Shown: in pieces, positions 8,058 to 15,582 of the stretch
How positions within the stretch are numbered: position 1 is the first letter of the stretch
Layout of the letters: the number at the start of each line of letters is the position of its first letter
Source of the DNA: an uncultured Archangium sp.
GTDB lineage: Bacteria; Myxococcota; Myxococcia; Myxococcales; Myxococcaceae
DNA length: 19,848 bases
Direction: 5' to 3'
NCBI GenBank assembly: GCA_946479335.1
Contig: CAMLFP010000062.1
Location: forward strand, 1-19,848
Notes under the pieces: model-generated
Database searches by the model: none
What the model was told of the DNA's origin: nothing
What the model saw: only the letters and a program-made list of their open reading frames with translations
Translations under genes and position numbers: made by a program

Positions 8058-8272
8058 CGCGCGCGGAGCCTCAGCTTCGAGGTGCCGTCACCCAACGCCG
8101 TCAGCTCGAGCACCTCGTGCCCTTCTTCTCGCGCGCTCCGCGGCACGTTGCGCAGCGGCTCTTCACCGCGCAGCAGCACCTCGAGCTCGCCACCGTCATC
8201 GAGCTGCTCGAGCGCGAGCTTCACCCGCACGTACGTCATCGGGCACACGTCTCGGGTGATGTCGAGGACCAT
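8051..8272 (-). CDS. TusA-family sulfur carrier/transferase-like protein
   Basis: A 73-residue protein of the TusA (SirA-like) fold. TusA proteins carry persulfide sulfur on the first cysteine of a CPxP motif. Here the motif is DVCPMTYVRVKLALE with the candidate cysteine at residue 10; the second Pro of CPxP is Thr, a variant I associate with TusA-like genes next to ThiF and MoaD genes. The later part (NVPRSAREEGHEVLEL) is typical. The ATG at 8272 has GGGAG just upstream and gives the family's normal N-terminus, although it lies 37 bases inside the ThiF gene. The gene then overlaps the carrier gene by seven bases. It could supply sulfur to the adenylated carrier, by analogy with persulfide donors in related relays. 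Confidence 0.88.
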   Translation of the reverse strand: MVLDITRDVCPMTYVRVKLALEQLDDGGELEVLLRGEEPLRNVPRSAREEGHEVLELTALGDGTSKLRLRARW

Positions 8273-8970
8273 GCGTCTCCCAATACCGGCTTCGCGCCGT
8301 GTCCGCACGCCGCGCAGTCGGCGCGCTTCTTCACCTTCACCGCGCGGAACGTGAACGCGTGCCCGTCGACCACCTGCAGCAGCGCGACGCCCGGGGTGAC
8401 ATTCACGGTGAGCGCGAGCTGCGCCTGCACCCCGCCCATCAGGCCCGCCATCGACCCCAGCACGCCCGCCTGCGCGCAGGTCGGCGCATCGTCGGGCGGC
8501 GTCTCGAACAGACATCGCAGGCAGGGCCCGTCGGGTTGGATGCGCATCGCGAGGCCCTCGAAGCGCAGCACGCCGGCGTAGATGAGCGGCGTCGCCGTCA
8601 GCACCGCCGCGTCTGACAGCAGGAACTTGGTGTGCACGCCGTCGGTGCAGTCGAGCACCACGTCGTGCGCAGAGAACAGCGCCTCGGCGTTGGTCGCGGT
8701 GACGCGCTCTTGCAGCGTCGTGAGCTCGAGCGACGGAAACTGCGCGCGCAACTTCGCCGCTGCCGAATCGACCTTGGGCCGCCCGAGATCGGCGTCGTGA
8801 TGCAGCGGCTGCCGGTGGAGGTTACTCAGCTCGACCGTGTCGGCGTCGATCAGCGTCATGCGCGTGACGCCTGCGCGCGCGAGCGCCAGCGCCGCGGGGC
8901 ACCCGAGGCCACCCACTCCGATGATCAACACGCGCGGCACCCGCCCCTCATACCCGGAAGTGGCGGCCAC
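8236..8970 (-). CDS. ThiF/MoeB-family adenylyltransferase (E1-like) lacking the N-terminal arginine-finger segment
   Basis: A 244-residue E1-like enzyme that should adenylate the C-terminal glycine of the neighbouring carrier. Seen are GVGGLG at 18-23, D42 and D44, SNLHRQ at 49-54, K66 in RPKV, and the catalytic DCTDG with D110. A zinc site has C150/C153 and C219/C222. C165 in PTCAQAGVLG is at the place of the reactive cysteine of MOCS3/Uba4. MoeB and ThiF normally have about 30 residues with RYxRQ before the first strand. Here the GTG start is only ten residues before it, and an in-frame TGA lies two codons upstream. Missing, therefore, is the segment found in the protein at 7331-7789. Start of a four-gene run with overlaps of 37 and 7 bases. 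Confidence 0.9.
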   Translation of the reverse strand: MAATSGYEGRVPRVLIIGVGGLGCPAALALARAGVTRMTLIDADTVELSNLHRQPLHHDADLGRPKVDSAAAKLRAQFPSLELTTLQERVTATNAEALFSAHDVVLDCTDGVHTKFLLSDAAVLTATPLIYAGVLRFEGLAMRIQPDGPCLRCLFETPPDDAPTCAQAGVLGSMAGLMGGVQAQLALTVNVTPGVALLQVVDGHAFTFRAVKVKKRADCAACGHGAKPVLGDAWSSTSPETCAR

Positions 8971-8999
8971 CGGTCACCACGCGTGAGCCCCGACGAATC

Positions 9000-10292
9000 G
9001 TGAGGCCCGCTGTCGAGCGCCGCGGCTACACTTGGCGCATCTTGGAGCCCAACGATGATCGCCGGGCGCGTGTGCGCGCGGTGCTGGAACAGCGAGGCCT
9101 GACCCAGCAGGTCTCCCCCCAGGAGGCCTCCCAGTCGTGGACCTCGGAGCGCTTCCGCGCGCGCGCCAAAGGCCTCTTCTACGCGCGGCTGATGTTCTTG
9201 AGCCTCGGCCTGCTGGTGCTCGCGGTGCCGGTGTGGCGCGTGTACTTCGACTTCTCGACGCTGGCCTTCGGCGGCTACTTCTTCATGTTGATGTACAGCG
9301 TGGCGAACTACCTGGTGCTGCCCAACGAGCGCGCGGGGAAGATCGTCACCTACGTCACGCTCTGTCTCGACCTGCTGATGATGGTGGTGGTGGTGGCCAA
9401 GCCGCACGCCGCGGGTGGGTTGGCGAACCCGCTGCTCGCGACGCAGCTGCTGTTCACGATGCTCTTCGCGCTGCTCTTCCCGCGGCCGCTGGCGATCCTC
9501 CCGCCGTTGCTGGCGCTGCCGATCACCGCGCGGCTCGATCAGCTGCTCGACCGCAGCCCGACCGCCATCGAGGTGCTGACGCTGCTCTGGTACCTCGGCT
9601 TGAACTTCATCGTCATCTACGTGCTGGTGTACCTCAACGAGCGCGAGGTGACCTCGCACCGGGAGGTCGTCGAGCTGCAGGGAGATCTCAAGGAGCTCGC
9701 GGTGGTCGAGGAGCGCAACCGGCTGGCCCGCGAGATCCACGACGGGCTGGGCGCCACCCTCTCGTCGCTGATCATCCAGTCTGAATATGTGACGCAGCTG
9801 GCGAAGGACCCCGCGGTGAAGAACGAGGTGCTGGAGCTCAAGCAATCGGCCGAGGAGGCGATCGAGGAGCTCCGGCGCAGCCTGCAGATGATGCGGGAGG
9901 ACTTCGACCTCGCGCACGGCGTGGAGGACTACGTGAAGACCTTCGGCGACCGCACGCAGCTGCCGGTACAGTTCAGCAAGTCGGGCACGCTGCTGGGCCG
10001 CCTCCAACCCGAGACCGCGCTCGCGCTCTTCCGGGTGCTGCAGGAGCTGCTCTCCAATTCGGCGAAGCACGCGCAGCCGAAGCACATCGAGGTGAAGCTG
10101 CACTTCGGCGCGCACGCGGTGCACCTCGCCGTGAAGGACGACGGCAAGGGCTTCGACCCGGCGACGCCGCGCCCCGGGCACTACGGCCTCATCAACCTCC
10201 GCGAGCGCGCCATGAAGCTGGGCGGAGACGTCACCATCGACGCCCGCCCCGGCGAGGGCGCGCACATCACCTTCTCCGCCCCCGTGAATTGA
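9000..10292 (+). CDS. Membrane sensor histidine kinase, NarL/DesK type (HisKA_3)
   Basis: A 430-residue kinase. Residues about 60-212 hold five or six hydrophobic segments, so the sensor part lies in the membrane with no large outside domain. A short coiled coil (213-240) leads to the HisKA_3 box, REIHDGLGATLSSL, with phospho-acceptor H247. The ATPase domain has N353 in QELLSNSAKHA, DDGKGF at 380-385 and GHYGL at 393-397. Such kinases phosphorylate LuxR-type regulators, and one follows three bases downstream. The GTG at 9000 is the longest start. Codons at 9042 (TTG) or 9069 (GTG) would also fit, as none has a clear ribosome site. The start lies only 29 bases from that of the divergent ThiF gene. 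The signal is unknown. Confidence 0.9.
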   Translation: MRPAVERRGYTWRILEPNDDRRARVRAVLEQRGLTQQVSPQEASQSWTSERFRARAKGLFYARLMFLSLGLLVLAVPVWRVYFDFSTLAFGGYFFMLMYSVANYLVLPNERAGKIVTYVTLCLDLLMMVVVVAKPHAAGGLANPLLATQLLFTMLFALLFPRPLAILPPLLALPITARLDQLLDRSPTAIEVLTLLWYLGLNFIVIYVLVYLNEREVTSHREVVELQGDLKELAVVEERNRLAREIHDGLGATLSSLIIQSEYVTQLAKDPAVKNEVLELKQSAEEAIEELRRSLQMMREDFDLAHGVEDYVKTFGDRTQLPVQFSKSGTLLGRLQPETALALFRVLQELLSNSAKHAQPKHIEVKLHFGAHAVHLAVKDDGKGFDPATPRPGHYGLINLRERAMKLGGDVTIDARPGEGAHITFSAPVN

Positions 10293-10295
10293 CCC

Positions 10296-10994
10296 ATGAC
10301 CGATCCGACTCCGCAGCAGGCCGCAGCGCCCATCCGCGTCTTCGTCGTCGAAGACCAGACCAAGATCCTCAAGAACCAGCTCAAGCTGCTGGAGAGCAAC
10401 CCGGAGCTCGCCATCGTCGGCACCGCGCTCTCTGGCGAGACGGCCCTCGAGGAGGTGCGGCGGCTGAAGCCCGACGTGCTGCTCCTCGACCTCGGCCTGC
10501 CGCGCATGAGCGGCATCGACGTGACCCGCGCCGTGAAGGCCGAGCTCCCGGAGATCGAGATCCTCATCTTCACGATCTTCGACGAGGAGGACAAAGTGCT
10601 GGAGGCCGTGCAGGCGGGCGCGTCGGGCTACCTCCTCAAGGGCACCACCGCCGATAAGATGATCGAGGCGATCAAGGAGGTGAAGGCCGGCGGCACGGTG
10701 ATTCAGCCCAGCCTCGCGCGACGGCTGCTCAAGCACTTCCGCGTGGGAGAGACGACGACGCCCGGCGCCCCCGCGCTGACCGAAGAGCCGGAGGGCAAGA
10801 AGCTGTCGGCCCGCGAGACGGAGATCCTCCAGCTGATCGCCAAGGGCATCTCCAACAACGAGGCGGCGCAGCTGCTGAGCCTCTCGAAGGCCACCATCCG
10901 CACGCACCTCGAGCACATCTACCGCAAGCTCGAGGTCACCAACCGCGTGGAGGCCGTCACCGAGGGCCTCCGCAAGGGCCTGATCCAGGTCTGA
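10296..10994 (+). CDS. NarL/FixJ-family response regulator with LuxR-type DNA-binding domain
   Basis: A 232-residue cytoplasmic transcription regulator and the evident partner of the kinase just upstream (three-base gap). The receiver domain is at residues 12-130: acidic pair E19/D20, phosphorylation site D65 in LLLDLGLPRMSG, T93 and K115 in GYLLKG. After a linker, the LuxR helix-turn-helix is at about 168-228, with LSARETEILQLIAKGISNNE, the recognition segment LSLSKATIRTHLEHIYRKL and a NRVEAV ending. All key residues are present, so it should be phosphorylation-controlled. Targets cannot be read from the sequence. The nearest divergent candidate is the ThiF operon. Confidence 0.94.
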   Translation: MTDPTPQQAAAPIRVFVVEDQTKILKNQLKLLESNPELAIVGTALSGETALEEVRRLKPDVLLLDLGLPRMSGIDVTRAVKAELPEIEILIFTIFDEEDKVLEAVQAGASGYLLKGTTADKMIEAIKEVKAGGTVIQPSLARRLLKHFRVGETTTPGAPALTEEPEGKKLSARETEILQLIAKGISNNEAAQLLSLSKATIRTHLEHIYRKLEVTNRVEAVTEGLRKGLIQV

Positions 10995-11011
10995 GGGTGT
11001 GAAACGACGAA

Positions 11012-11040
11012 GGCCGCCGCGGAAGCGCTCCGCGACGGCC
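11012..11040 (-). terminator. GC-rich hairpin between convergent genes
   Basis: GGCCGCCGCGGA (11012-11023) pairs with TCCGCGACGGCC (11029-11040), a 12 bp stem with a single C/A mismatch and a 5-base loop. It lies between the response regulator and the lipoprotein gene, which converge. On the minus strand it is followed by TTCGTCGTTTC, a modest T-rich stretch. On the plus strand no T run follows. It probably serves the minus-strand lipoprotein gene best. Confidence 0.6.
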
Positions 11041-11066
11041 CTGGTGCGTTCAACCTGCCCGGCTGC

Positions 11067-12569
11067 TCAGAGGCAGAAGCCGACGCGGGCGCCGGTGGTG
11101 CTGTTGACGCGGTGGCAGGTCTTGCCGCCGGTGCAGAGCGCGTTGGGGCGCGTCGCGCAGCTGGCCGCGACGCCACCGTCGGCGAGATCGCAGCTGGTGT
11201 CGCACACCTGGGTGCAGGTCGCGCTGGCGTTGATGTCGCCGCCGTTGCTGCACAGCTGCGCAGAGCCGCACGCCGCGCCGTGGAACGGGTCGGTGTCGCT
11301 GCACGTAGCGCCCGGGGCCGCGACCGACGCGCGCTGCGGCATGCAGATGCCCTTGCCGTCGAGGCTGACGACCAGCTCGCCGGTGGCCAGGGTGGGCACG
11401 CAGCTCGCGGTGGTGGTGCCGACGTTCGCGCAGGAGCCCGCGTCGGCGCTGAAGACGTCGCACGACTTCATGCACGCGCCCAGCACCGCGGTGCCGTCAG
11501 GGTCGGAGAGGCGCATGTAGTTCACGCACGCCTCGTCGGCCTGGCACGCCGGCTTCTGGCTCTGGCCGTACCCGGGGGGCTGCGCGTTGCAGGCGCGCTG
11601 GCACACACCCTCGTCGCCGCCGCGCGTGGGCACGCACACCAGGCCGGTGTTGCACTGGGTCGCAACGGTGCCCTGCCCGAAGTCGGTCTTGCAGGCCTCG
11701 CCCTCGTTCGCCGTGCCCGGAGGCCGGCAGGTCGCGATGAGGATGTTCCCGTAGGTCCACGTGCGGAAGACCGCGTGCTGGCAGGTGCCGGTGCCGAGGC
11801 CCACCGGGTCGGTGACCACGAACGACTGGCCCTGGAGCGCGCGCACCAGGCACGTGTCCGAGGGAGACACGGTCGTCATCAGGTAGGCGCCGCCGTCGCC
11901 CTTCTTGAAGCCGCCGTCCCACCCGCCGTCGGGGTCGAGGTCGCGGATGTTCTGCGCGCAGTAGCCGTCGCCGAAGAGGCCGATGGGCGCGCAGCCGATG
12001 CCGCCCGACGCGATGTCGCCGTTGCAGACGTCGCCGCGGTCGCACGCGTTCTGGTTCGCGCAGTCCCGCATGCAGATCGCCGTGTTGCGGAAGAGGTCGG
12101 CGCAGCCCTGACCGGTGCCGCAGCGCGCGTTGTCGTTCTCCGGGTTGCACTGCTGGAAGAGCGACGGGGCGGCGCACGACTGGTTGACGCACCACTTGTC
12201 GGCCACCGCGCAGGTGTCGCTGCCGCCCACGAGGCTCGAGAGGCACGCGCAGCTCCCGCCGAGGCACGCCACCTGGCCGGGGTCGCACTGGGCGCCGTTG
12301 CAGGTGACCGAGTTCGCCACGCACTGGAAGACGCCGTCAGACACCTTCACGCAGGTGCCGGCGTCACAGCCGCCGCAGCCATCGCGGCAGGTGCGCGTGG
12401 CGGTGTCGCAGACCTGGTTGGCCGAACAGCCTCCCGAGCACGCATCGCGATCAGGCGGGTTGCCCGCGTCGAACTCCGTCTCGCCGGAGTCGTTGGTGTT
12501 GATGGGCGAGGGGCACGCCGTGAAAAGGAGGGCGCCCAGGGTGACGGCGCTCATGATGCTCAAACGCAT
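11067..12569 (-). CDS. Cysteine-rich outer-membrane lipoprotein of unknown function
   Basis: A 500-residue exported protein. The signal MRLSIMSAVTLGALLFTAC gives a lipobox with lipidated C19 and Pro at +2, so no inner-membrane retention signal by the E. coli rule. The second ATG (12569) is chosen because AAGAAGG stands seven bases before it; the ATG at 12575 is too close to that site. The mature protein has about 50 cysteines in short CxxxC, CGGC and CxxNQVC patterns, resembling the EGF- or disulfide-rich modules found in myxobacterial surface proteins (for example GCSANQVCDTATRTCRDGC near 45-65). An even number of disulfides in the periplasm or outside the cell is likely. A promoter-like pair stands upstream and a hairpin follows. 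No catalytic motif is seen. Confidence 0.85.
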   Translation of the reverse strand: MRLSIMSAVTLGALLFTACPSPINTNDSGETEFDAGNPPDRDACSGGCSANQVCDTATRTCRDGCGGCDAGTCVKVSDGVFQCVANSVTCNGAQCDPGQVACLGGSCACLSSLVGGSDTCAVADKWCVNQSCAAPSLFQQCNPENDNARCGTGQGCADLFRNTAICMRDCANQNACDRGDVCNGDIASGGIGCAPIGLFGDGYCAQNIRDLDPDGGWDGGFKKGDGGAYLMTTVSPSDTCLVRALQGQSFVVTDPVGLGTGTCQHAVFRTWTYGNILIATCRPPGTANEGEACKTDFGQGTVATQCNTGLVCVPTRGGDEGVCQRACNAQPPGYGQSQKPACQADEACVNYMRLSDPDGTAVLGACMKSCDVFSADAGSCANVGTTTASCVPTLATGELVVSLDGKGICMPQRASVAAPGATCSDTDPFHGAACGSAQLCSNGGDINASATCTQVCDTSCDLADGGVAASCATRPNALCTGGKTCHRVNSTTGARVGFCL

Positions 12570-12617
12570 GTGCATGCCTTCTTTGGGGAAAACGGCCGGG
12601 GAGAAAAGCGGCGCACC

Positions 12618-12645
12618 CTTTAAGAGCAGCAGTGGGGGGTGTCAA
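12618..12645 (-). promoter_or_regulatory. Sigma-70-type promoter for the Cys-rich lipoprotein gene
   Basis: On the minus strand, a perfect TTGACA (12645-12640), 16 bases, then TTAAAG (12623-12618), about 50 bases before the chosen ATG. It lies in the 92-base gap after the beta-barrel gene. The -10 box is imperfect; a 17-base spacer with TAAAGG is equally possible. Confidence 0.5.
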
Positions 12646-12661
12646 CCGGCGTCGAGTGGCT

Positions 12662-14158
12662 TCAGTAACTCGCGGTGAGCCCGAAGATCAGCGAGTGGTA
12701 CGTCTCTTCACCCACGCCGCCGCACTGCGTGTCGTTGCACACGATCCACTTCTGGCCCTGGCCGTAATAGGTGTCTTTGTAGCCCGTCATGCGCCAGCGC
12801 ACCGTGTAGCCGATGGGGCCCCAGATCTGCCCTGCCACGCCGGCCTCGATGCCGAAGCCGAAGGCCGTCGCGCCGCCGGTGGGGTCTTTGAGGTTGCCGT
12901 AGCCGATGATCTGCTCCGCCGACGGCTTGGGGTTCATGAAGATGCTGCCGCCGAACTCGAAGCGCAGCTGCGGGAGGATGGCGAGCGCCACGTCGAGGCC
13001 GACGACGCCGTGGATGGCGCGCTGACTCGAGGGCAGCGAGAGGTTCGCGTTGGGGTCGATGACGAAGTTGCGGGTGGCGATACCGCCGCGCAGCCCCACC
13101 CAGCCCACCGGTGAAGCCTGTTTCCGGTAATACGGGCCAGCCTCCTGCGCGCCCATCGCGACGCCCATCTCGAAGTGGTAGCGGTACGCGACCTGGCCCA
13201 TGAAGCCGAGGTCGTTGCTCTTCACGGTCTGCTCCGCCCCGCTCCCCTGCGCGTTCTGATCGACGACCCGGGTGAGCGACTGGCCGTACTGGAAGTTCAC
13301 CAGCAGCCCGAGGCCCTGGGCCAGCGCGTTGACGCCCTTGGTCGACCCGGCGTTGACCCGCGCGAGCGGGAAGAGCTCCGCGTTCAGTGACAGGCCGAAG
13401 TACGGCACCGTCGCCGCGAAGTCGATGGTGACGCCCGCCGGCTTGGTCGCCGCGGTGTCGTACTGCTTGCACGAGGTGACGCCCGGGCGCAGGCACTGCG
13501 AGCGCCACGTCGTCGCGCCCGCGACCCACACGCGGAAGATCGGCACCGGGACGATCTCCGACGCCTTCTTCTTGTAGGGGTCGTCGAGGTCGACGTCGCG
13601 CTCAGGCTCGGGCTTCGGGTTGTTGCTGACGTCAGTGACCACGCCCACGTTGCCCGCCGAGTCGGTCTGCGTGAGGTCGAGCCCGGTCGACATCTCCGGC
13701 GTCTGCTCGCCGCCGCCCGCGTCTTCCTGCGGTTTCGCGGCGCCCTGCTGCGCGGCGGCGGTGATGGCGCGCGCGAGCTTGCCCGCGAAGTCGTCTGAGA
13801 GGAGCCCCTTGGTGACCTTGAGCGACTTGGTCCACAGCTCGCCGCCGGTGCGATCGTAGATGACGACGTTGTACTTGCCGCCCGACACCTCACCGCCGAC
13901 CGCGGCGTCGATGGCGATCACCTTCGCGGCGCGCGCGACGCCGACGGGCGTCATGGCCGCGGCGCCGGTCATCTTCTTCTTCGCGGCGGCGGCCTTGTAG
14001 TCCTTCAGCGAGATGAGCTCGTTCGCCCCGCTCGCGCGCACGGCTTCTTCAATCTGCGCGCGCAGCTTGTCTTTGGAGTCGCCATCCAGCTCCAGAATGA
14101 TGACCTTCTGCGCGAAGGCCGGGAGCGACAGGAGCGCCAGCAGCAGAAACGCACGCAT
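12662..14158 (-). CDS. Exported protein with N-terminal periplasmic domain and probable C-terminal outer-membrane beta-barrel
   Basis: A 498-residue protein with a clean signal peptide (MRAFLLLALLSLPAFA, cleavage before QKV). Residues 17-140 form an alpha/beta domain with VIILELDGDSKDKL, a helix, and VYDRTGGELW-type strands. It is similar in style to small periplasmic domains that compute a product from named components, but no family is certain. Residues 140-200 are a Pro/Glu/Asp-rich linker. From about 205 to the end the sequence alternates polar and hydrophobic residues in strands such as GLSLNAELFPLARV, VGWVGLRGGIATRNFVI, LRFEFGGSIF and a terminal SLIFGLTASY. The aromatic end fits BAM-dependent insertion. 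It is probably an outer-membrane channel or assembly protein. It has no close link to either flanking gene. Confidence 0.8.
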   Translation of the reverse strand: MRAFLLLALLSLPAFAQKVIILELDGDSKDKLRAQIEEAVRASGANELISLKDYKAAAAKKKMTGAAAMTPVGVARAAKVIAIDAAVGGEVSGGKYNVVIYDRTGGELWTKSLKVTKGLLSDDFAGKLARAITAAAQQGAAKPQEDAGGGEQTPEMSTGLDLTQTDSAGNVGVVTDVSNNPKPEPERDVDLDDPYKKKASEIVPVPIFRVWVAGATTWRSQCLRPGVTSCKQYDTAATKPAGVTIDFAATVPYFGLSLNAELFPLARVNAGSTKGVNALAQGLGLLVNFQYGQSLTRVVDQNAQGSGAEQTVKSNDLGFMGQVAYRYHFEMGVAMGAQEAGPYYRKQASPVGWVGLRGGIATRNFVIDPNANLSLPSSQRAIHGVVGLDVALAILPQLRFEFGGSIFMNPKPSAEQIIGYGNLKDPTGGATAFGFGIEAGVAGQIWGPIGYTVRWRMTGYKDTYYGQGQKWIVCNDTQCGGVGEETYHSLIFGLTASY

Positions 14159-14168
14159 GAGGGTTGAT

Positions 14169-14198
14169 GCGTTACGCCGTCACGCTGGCACAGGTCAA
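14169..14198 (-). promoter_or_regulatory. Weak promoter candidate for the beta-barrel gene
   Basis: On the minus strand, TTGACC (14198-14193), 18 bases, then TAACGC (14174-14169), a few bases before the ATG at 14158. The -10 box is poor, and the leader would be very short, so this is tentative. The 80-base gap shows nothing better. Confidence 0.25.
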
Positions 14199-14238
14199 CC
14201 CTGAGTGCACGCGCTCTCGCGGGGTAAGAATCAACGCG

Positions 14239-14889
14239 TCACGCGACGAGCACCGGCCAGCCCTGCGCGCGCGCGTGCCGCACCAGCTGGTTCGACGAGT
14301 CGGGCGGCGCGATCACCAGCTGCGCGCGCGAGAACTGCAGCATGTCGACGTCGGTGTCGCCGTTGCCGGCCGCGAGCGCGGGCGCGACGCCCTTCTTCTG
14401 CAGCCAGATCACCTTCCCCGGCCCCGCGGGCACCGGGTGGTGCACCTCGCCCGAGAGCCGCCCCTCGCGGACCTCGCAGGTGACGCCGATCACGCGGGCC
14501 GGGTCGATGCCGAGGTGTTCGGCGCCCGGCAGCACCACCCAGCGGGGAGACGCGGAGCAGATCCACACCTCCTGCTGGTGCAGCTTCGCGAGGAAGGGCC
14601 TCACCCACGGGAAGACGCGGCCCGTGAAGCGCTCGGTGAAGAAGGCCCGCGCGTGCGCCAGCAGCTCGTCTTCACGCAGCCCGGCCATCACCTCGACCGC
14701 CCACGCCAGCGCGCGCGCGGGCGCGGAGGCCATCAGGTGCTCGTAGGTCTCGTAGCGGCCTTCGAAGAGGCGGCGGTGCAACGCCCACCGCAAGAAGTCC
14801 TCGCCGACGTCACCGCGCCAGAGGGTGCCGTCGGCGTCGAACACCACGCGATCTCCGGGCTGGAGCTGCGCCACCAGCGCGTCGAGCAT
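14239..14889 (-). CDS. HAD-family hydrolase, phosphoserine-phosphatase-like (subfamily IB)
   Basis: A 216-residue phosphatase-like enzyme. Motif I is VVFDADGTLW with nucleophile D18 and D20. A helical cap follows (residues 30-95). Motif II is WICSASPRW with S112, motif III is K159, and motif IV is AGNGDTDVDML with D178 and D182. All catalytic residues are present. Helical-cap IB members include SerB-like phosphoserine phosphatases and phosphatidylglycerophosphatases, so the substrate is not certain. Its ATG comes two bases after the stop of the MlaC-like gene, and its ribosome site lies inside that gene's end, so the two are co-expressed. That hints at phospholipid-related work, but this is inference. 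A longer in-frame reading upstream is a shadow of mlaC. Confidence 0.88.
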   Translation of the reverse strand: MLDALVAQLQPGDRVVFDADGTLWRGDVGEDFLRWALHRRLFEGRYETYEHLMASAPARALAWAVEVMAGLREDELLAHARAFFTERFTGRVFPWVRPFLAKLHQQEVWICSASPRWVVLPGAEHLGIDPARVIGVTCEVREGRLSGEVHHPVPAGPGKVIWLQKKGVAPALAAGNGDTDVDMLQFSRAQLVIAPPDSSNQLVRHARAQGWPVLVA

Positions 14890-14891
14890 CG

Positions 14892-15521
14892 TCAGTCCTT
14901 CTTGTCGGAGGCGTCGGCGCGCTTCTTGTTGGTCAGCTCGGTGTTCTGCTTCTCGAGCGAGTCGCGGCGCGTGTTGAGCTTCTCGAGCAGGCCGTCGAAG
15001 CCCTTGGAGGCGAGCTGCTTGTTGAACTCGTCCTGGTAGGTGGTGACGAGCGAGACCTGGTCGGTGACCACGTCGTAGATGCGCCAGCCGGCCTTCGGGT
15101 CGGCGCGGAACATCTTGTAGACGATGGCGAAGGTGTCGCCCTTGAGCTTGATGGAGGTGTTCACCACCGCCTCGTTGCCGGTGATCGACTCCTCGCCGTA
15201 CTCGACCGTCGGGGGCTGCTGCTCGCCCTCGCTGTCCTTCAGCGCGCGGTTCGCGTAGCTGGCGCGCAGGAGCTCGCGCATCGTGCCGCCGAGCGCGTCT
15301 TGCTGCTTGCGGGTGAGCTTGTCCCACTTCGCGCCCATCGCCCGCTTGCTGAGCTCGCTGAAGTCGATGACCTCATCGACCCGCGCGGAGAGCTTCTTCG
15401 CCGAGGCCCCGGCGTCCTTCTCCTTGCTCACCTTCTGCACGTCGGCGTCGATGCTCTTCACGAGCGCGGTCGGGCTCGGGGGAGCGGCAGAGAGGGCAAG
15501 AGCGGCGATGACAGCGATCAC
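14892..15521 (-). CDS. mlaC: MlaC/Ttg2D-family periplasmic phospholipid-binding protein
   Basis: A 209-residue exported protein of the MlaC (Tol_Tol_Ttg2) family. MlaC shuttles phospholipids through the periplasm between outer-membrane MlaA and the inner-membrane MlaFEDB transporter. Diagnostic parts are VIDFSELSKRAMGAKWDKLT, TMRELLRASYANR, GNEAVVNTSIKLKGDTFAIV, GWRIYDVVTDQVSLVTTYQ and EFNKQLASKGFDGLLEKL. The C-terminal 35 residues are charged and Lys/Asp-rich. The GTG at 15521 is chosen because AAGGAG sits six bases upstream and the product then begins with the hydrophobic signal (MIAVIAALALSAAPPSP). An ATG at 15557 would add 12 residues and bury that site. No mlaA, mlaD, mlaE or mlaF is in the window. 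A HAD phosphatase is coupled downstream. Confidence 0.88.
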   Translation of the reverse strand: MIAVIAALALSAAPPSPTALVKSIDADVQKVSKEKDAGASAKKLSARVDEVIDFSELSKRAMGAKWDKLTRKQQDALGGTMRELLRASYANRALKDSEGEQQPPTVEYGEESITGNEAVVNTSIKLKGDTFAIVYKMFRADPKAGWRIYDVVTDQVSLVTTYQDEFNKQLASKGFDGLLEKLNTRRDSLEKQNTELTNKKRADASDKKD

Positions 15522-15527
15522 GAAGGT

Positions 15528-15533
15528 CTCCTT
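15528..15533 (-). promoter_or_regulatory. Ribosome binding site that decides the mlaC start
   Basis: AAGGAG on the minus strand (15533-15528), six bases before the GTG at 15521. It favours this start over the ATG at 15557, which has no such site. Confidence 0.6.
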
Positions 15534-15582
15534 GCGAAAGGGGAAGCGCCCAAACAACGAAAGAGGCGCCGCGTCAATTCAC

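Noticed and set aside
8925..10916. Minus-strand frame of 663 codons
   Set aside because: Antisense to the sensor kinase and response regulator, both with complete motifs.
11112..12623. Plus-strand frame of 503 codons
   Set aside because: Antisense to the Cys-rich lipoprotein, which has a signal peptide, lipobox and regular Cys spacing.
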